Assembly: GCF_947087965.1 (NCBI RefSeq)
Contig: NZ_CAMUES010000001.1
Coordinates: 186,001-250,000, forward strand
Direction: 5' to 3'
Origin: an uncultured Mobiluncus sp.
GTDB lineage: Bacteria; Actinomycetota; Actinomycetes; Actinomycetales; Actinomycetaceae
Length of the DNA stretch: 64,000 nucleotides
The position numbers were made by a program, and so were the translations under genes. Shown in pieces: positions 61,661 through 64,000 of the stretch (position 1 is its first letter; the number at the start of each line of letters is the position of its first letter). A model generated the notes under the pieces. The model was not told the origin of the DNA and made no database searches. It saw only the letters and a program-made list of their open reading frames with translations.

Positions 61661-63661
61661 ATGTCGCAACAACGCCTGCAACTGACTTGGTACAACAAGG
61701 ACAAGGCTCTGATTCCTACCGAAACCGGCAAATATGGTTATACCTGGGTTGATCCCGCTGATCCGCGTTACTGCGAAACCCACACCCTGATTTACGACGA
61801 ATATGTTCAGGGTAAGCAAACTCCCAAGAGTGAGGACTTTGAGTATTCTGAGCGTGCCGACCTGGAACCACAAGACGATAACCTGCTGATTTTGGGGGAG
61901 AGCGGGGACGTTTTGGAGGCGCTTACCCGGGTGCCAGAGCTGGCTGAAAAATATGTGGGCAAAGTGAAGCTAATCTATATTGATCCGCCATTTAACACCG
62001 CGCAGACTTTCGCTAATTACGAGGACAACCTGGAACACTCCGTGTGGCTGACTATGATGCGCGACCGCTTGCTGCACATGAAGAAACTGCTATCCGACGA
62101 TGGCTCGATCTGGGTGCATCTTGACTACGCCGAGAACCACCGCATGCGGCTTCTGCTGGATGAGGTTTTCGGTGGGACTAATTTCATTGCCGAGTTCGTG
62201 TGGCAGAAAGCGGACTCGCCACGCGGTGACGCTCAACGTGTTTCGGTGGATCAAGATGTGATTCTTTGCTACGCATCCAGCGACGCGACTCAATTCCACA
62301 GGATGCCGAGGACAGCAGCTGACAATGCCCGCTTCAGTAATCCTGACGGCGATTCTCGGGGAATTTGGTGGTCGGCTGACCTTACGGCACCCGGAAACCT
62401 GAGTGGCAAGAAACAGCATCCAAGTGTATTTGGCATTCAGCATCCAATTTCTGGCGAAATTCACTTTCCTGCCATTGGCCGGCACTGGACTTTCGAAGCT
62501 TCACGAATTATTCGTTCGCTTTCAGAATTCGGTTACTATATCTTCGCTGATCCAGACCTAGAGAATCGGCTTGAGCGCAGCAATCTCACGAAAAGCCAGC
62601 TCCGGCAGAATGTCCCAGACATGCTCATCGACCCGAAACGCCTAGAAGAGTCACGAAACACGGCAGAGAAGCGCATCCAGGAGGGTGCATGGCCGGAGTT
62701 TTTCGTAAAGGAGCGAGGTTTCGGGCGAAAGGCATACCCACCGCCCTCTGGCCAGCCTGCCCGGTCTTGGTGGCCTAATGACCAAGTCGGTCACAATCGT
62801 GAAGCGAAATCTGAGATGAAAGCCCTTTTTCCGGGGCAGGCAGCGTTCTCGACCCCTAAACCAGAAAGGCTTATTGAGCGCATTATTCATATTGCTTCGA
62901 ATCCTGGTGACATTGTTCTTGATGTGTTTGCGGGTTCTGGGACGACTGCTGCGGTGGCGCAGAAGATGGGGCGGCGTTGGGTGACGTGTGAGCTGGTAGA
63001 GGATACTTTTAAGCAGTTTACTCGTCCGCGTTTAGAGAAAGTCGTCAACGATACTGATCCTGGTGGTGTTACCAGAACTAAGGGTAATCGGGTGCCTGCT
63101 GATGGGGTGGAACTACCGGAGGGGGTGAGTCCCGATGATGCCGCGAAGTTTACGAGTGTCCTCAACAAACTGATAGCCGATGATCCAGCGGCAAAAACGG
63201 ACCCCCGCATAAAAGCGTTGAAGGAGGCAGCAAAAACCCAGCGCACCAAGGAGGTCATAAATTGGCGCGGCGGGGGAGGTTTTCAGGTGGCGCATTTGTC
63301 GCCGGCTTGTTTTGACTATGACCCGCAGTTAGGGCGAGTGATATTGACCCCGGCGGCAACCGGGCAAGTACTTATCGAATCGGTGGCTGCCAATCTGGGA
63401 TTCACCCTTTTGCATCCAGATGATGACTATATTTTTGATGCCCAACGTGGAAATGCCCTGTTGCGGGTGGTTGAGGGCGTGGCCACGGTTGAGGTTGTTG
63501 ATTGGCTCGTCTCCCAGCTACAGCCGGGTGAAACGATTGTGCTGGCTGCAACCAGCGTGATGGATGGGGTGCGTCAGCATCTACGGAAAGCGGTGAAGGG
63601 TTCGCGGGTGGTTGCGTTGCCTGATGATGTTTTTCCTTATAGTGAAGGTGGTGAGCGTTAA
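61661..63661 (+). CDS. Type III restriction-modification methyltransferase (Mod)
   Basis: Mod methylates adenine in an asymmetric site and provides target recognition for the type III complex. The 666-residue product follows AAAGGAGAGG. Motif IV is DPPFN (108-112), followed by a long target-recognition region. Motif I is FAGSGT (423-428), so the motif order IV then I marks the β class. The C-terminal ~200 residues include VVDWLVSQLQPGETIVLAATS and probably contact Res. The stop overlaps the res start (TAATG), a sign of translational coupling. No frameshift or simple-sequence tract typical of phase-variable mod genes is visible. Confidence 0.93.
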   Translation: MSQQRLQLTWYNKDKALIPTETGKYGYTWVDPADPRYCETHTLIYDEYVQGKQTPKSEDFEYSERADLEPQDDNLLILGESGDVLEALTRVPELAEKYVGKVKLIYIDPPFNTAQTFANYEDNLEHSVWLTMMRDRLLHMKKLLSDDGSIWVHLDYAENHRMRLLLDEVFGGTNFIAEFVWQKADSPRGDAQRVSVDQDVILCYASSDATQFHRMPRTAADNARFSNPDGDSRGIWWSADLTAPGNLSGKKQHPSVFGIQHPISGEIHFPAIGRHWTFEASRIIRSLSEFGYYIFADPDLENRLERSNLTKSQLRQNVPDMLIDPKRLEESRNTAEKRIQEGAWPEFFVKERGFGRKAYPPPSGQPARSWWPNDQVGHNREAKSEMKALFPGQAAFSTPKPERLIERIIHIASNPGDIVLDVFAGSGTTAAVAQKMGRRWVTCELVEDTFKQFTRPRLEKVVNDTDPGGVTRTKGNRVPADGVELPEGVSPDDAAKFTSVLNKLIADDPAAKTDPRIKALKEAAKTQRTKEVINWRGGGGFQVAHLSPACFDYDPQLGRVILTPAATGQVLIESVAANLGFTLLHPDDDYIFDAQRGNALLRVVEGVATVEVVDWLVSQLQPGETIVLAATSVMDGVRQHLRKAVKGSRVVALPDDVFPYSEGGER

Positions 63662-64000
63662 TGGCTAACCGGCTTAATCTCAGTTTTGATTCAGACATGC
63701 TGGAGGCGATTAGCTCCGAGTTTGATTTGCGGACTCCTAATAAGGAGGCGCTGCGCAAGTTGGTTTTTACCCTCGATGGGGATTATGACCCGGCAGTGAT
63801 GCAGGTGATGAATCTGGCGACCGGGGTCGGAAAAACCTATCTGATGGCGGCATTCGTTGAGTATTTGCGCCGCCAGGGTGTCGGCAATGTCATGATTGTT
63901 ACCCCTGGAAAAACAGTTCAAGCTAAGACCGTGCAAAACTTTACAAACGGGTCACCGCGTTATATCGCCGGTTCTGCTGTACCACCGCAGGTGGTTACGC
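63661..64000 (+). CDS. Type III restriction endonuclease Res, 5' part (cut by window end)
   Basis: Res supplies the ATP-dependent translocation and cleavage activity of type III systems. The frame opens MANRLNLSFDSDMLEAISSEF and stays open for 113 codons to the window edge. The Walker A loop ATGVGKT (53-59) and the following VMIVTPGKTVQAKTVQNF segment match the helicase domain I start of type III Res proteins. Completeness downstream cannot be judged. It overlaps mod by one base. Confidence 0.85.
   Translation, partial: MANRLNLSFDSDMLEAISSEFDLRTPNKEALRKLVFTLDGDYDPAVMQVMNLATGVGKTYLMAAFVEYLRRQGVGNVMIVTPGKTVQAKTVQNFTNGSPRYIAGSAVPPQVVT

Overview
The window looks like a chromosomal segment of an anaerobic, motile, host-associated actinobacterium. 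I infer an Actinomycetaceae-type organism, possibly Mobiluncus or a close relative. The reasons are the actinobacterial gene orders (infA-rpmJ-rpsM-rpsK-rpoA-rplQ-truA and rplM-rpsI), the pupylation operon, intermediate G+C, Gly/Ala-rich proteins with many GTG starts, two chemoreceptors, a complex II set, and sugar-uptake genes. The species is an inference; no rRNA or tRNA gene is visible to fix it.

Layout. 0.2-7.5 kb: a very acidic low-complexity protein, a SipW-like signal peptidase homologue lacking the usual His/Lys, then translation and RNA polymerase genes ending in a strong terminator and truA. 7.5-12.4 kb: an FGGY kinase and GtrA protein divergent from a class III aminotransferase and a class II aldolase, an unassigned small-molecule pathway. 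12.6-15.7 kb: two translationally coupled chemoreceptors. 16-17 kb: rplM-rpsI. 17.2-19.9 kb: a secreted C69 dipeptidase with cell-wall-binding repeats. 20-24.4 kb: glmM, glmS and a DedA protein. 24.4-26.7 kb: coaA with a membrane-anchored protein. 26.8-32.9 kb: nnr, alr, tsaE, a membrane protein, tsaB, rimI. 33-36.6 kb: sdhCAB. 37-40.7 kb: a glycine-amidinotransferase-like enzyme with two transporters, behind a tandem 21-bp repeat and a folded leader.

41-46 kb: arc-dop-pup-pafA, a pupylation operon with no proteasome genes and an ATPase lacking the proteasome-docking tail. 46-48.6 kb: a TetR regulator, a fused Memo-AMMECR1 protein and a small membrane protein. 48.7-54 kb: a double-domain, animal/fungal-like phosphofructokinase, pgi and mdh. 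54-59.4 kb: a GH13 alpha-glucosidase divergent from a sugar ABC transporter without its ATPase. 59.5-64 kb: a defence island made of a truncated hsdM, a DUF4062 protein, the C-terminal remnant of a serine recombinase, and an apparently intact type III mod gene with the start of res at the window edge.

Together the metabolic genes suggest import and hydrolysis of oligosaccharides, glycolysis, and a malate-fumarate-succinate branch, alongside housekeeping for peptidoglycan precursors (glmMS, alr), CoA and t6A. The least ordinary parts are the proteasome-free Pup operon, the Memo-AMMECR1 fusion, the eukaryote-like phosphofructokinase, the amidinotransferase locus with its candidate operators, and the kinase/aminotransferase/aldolase cluster.
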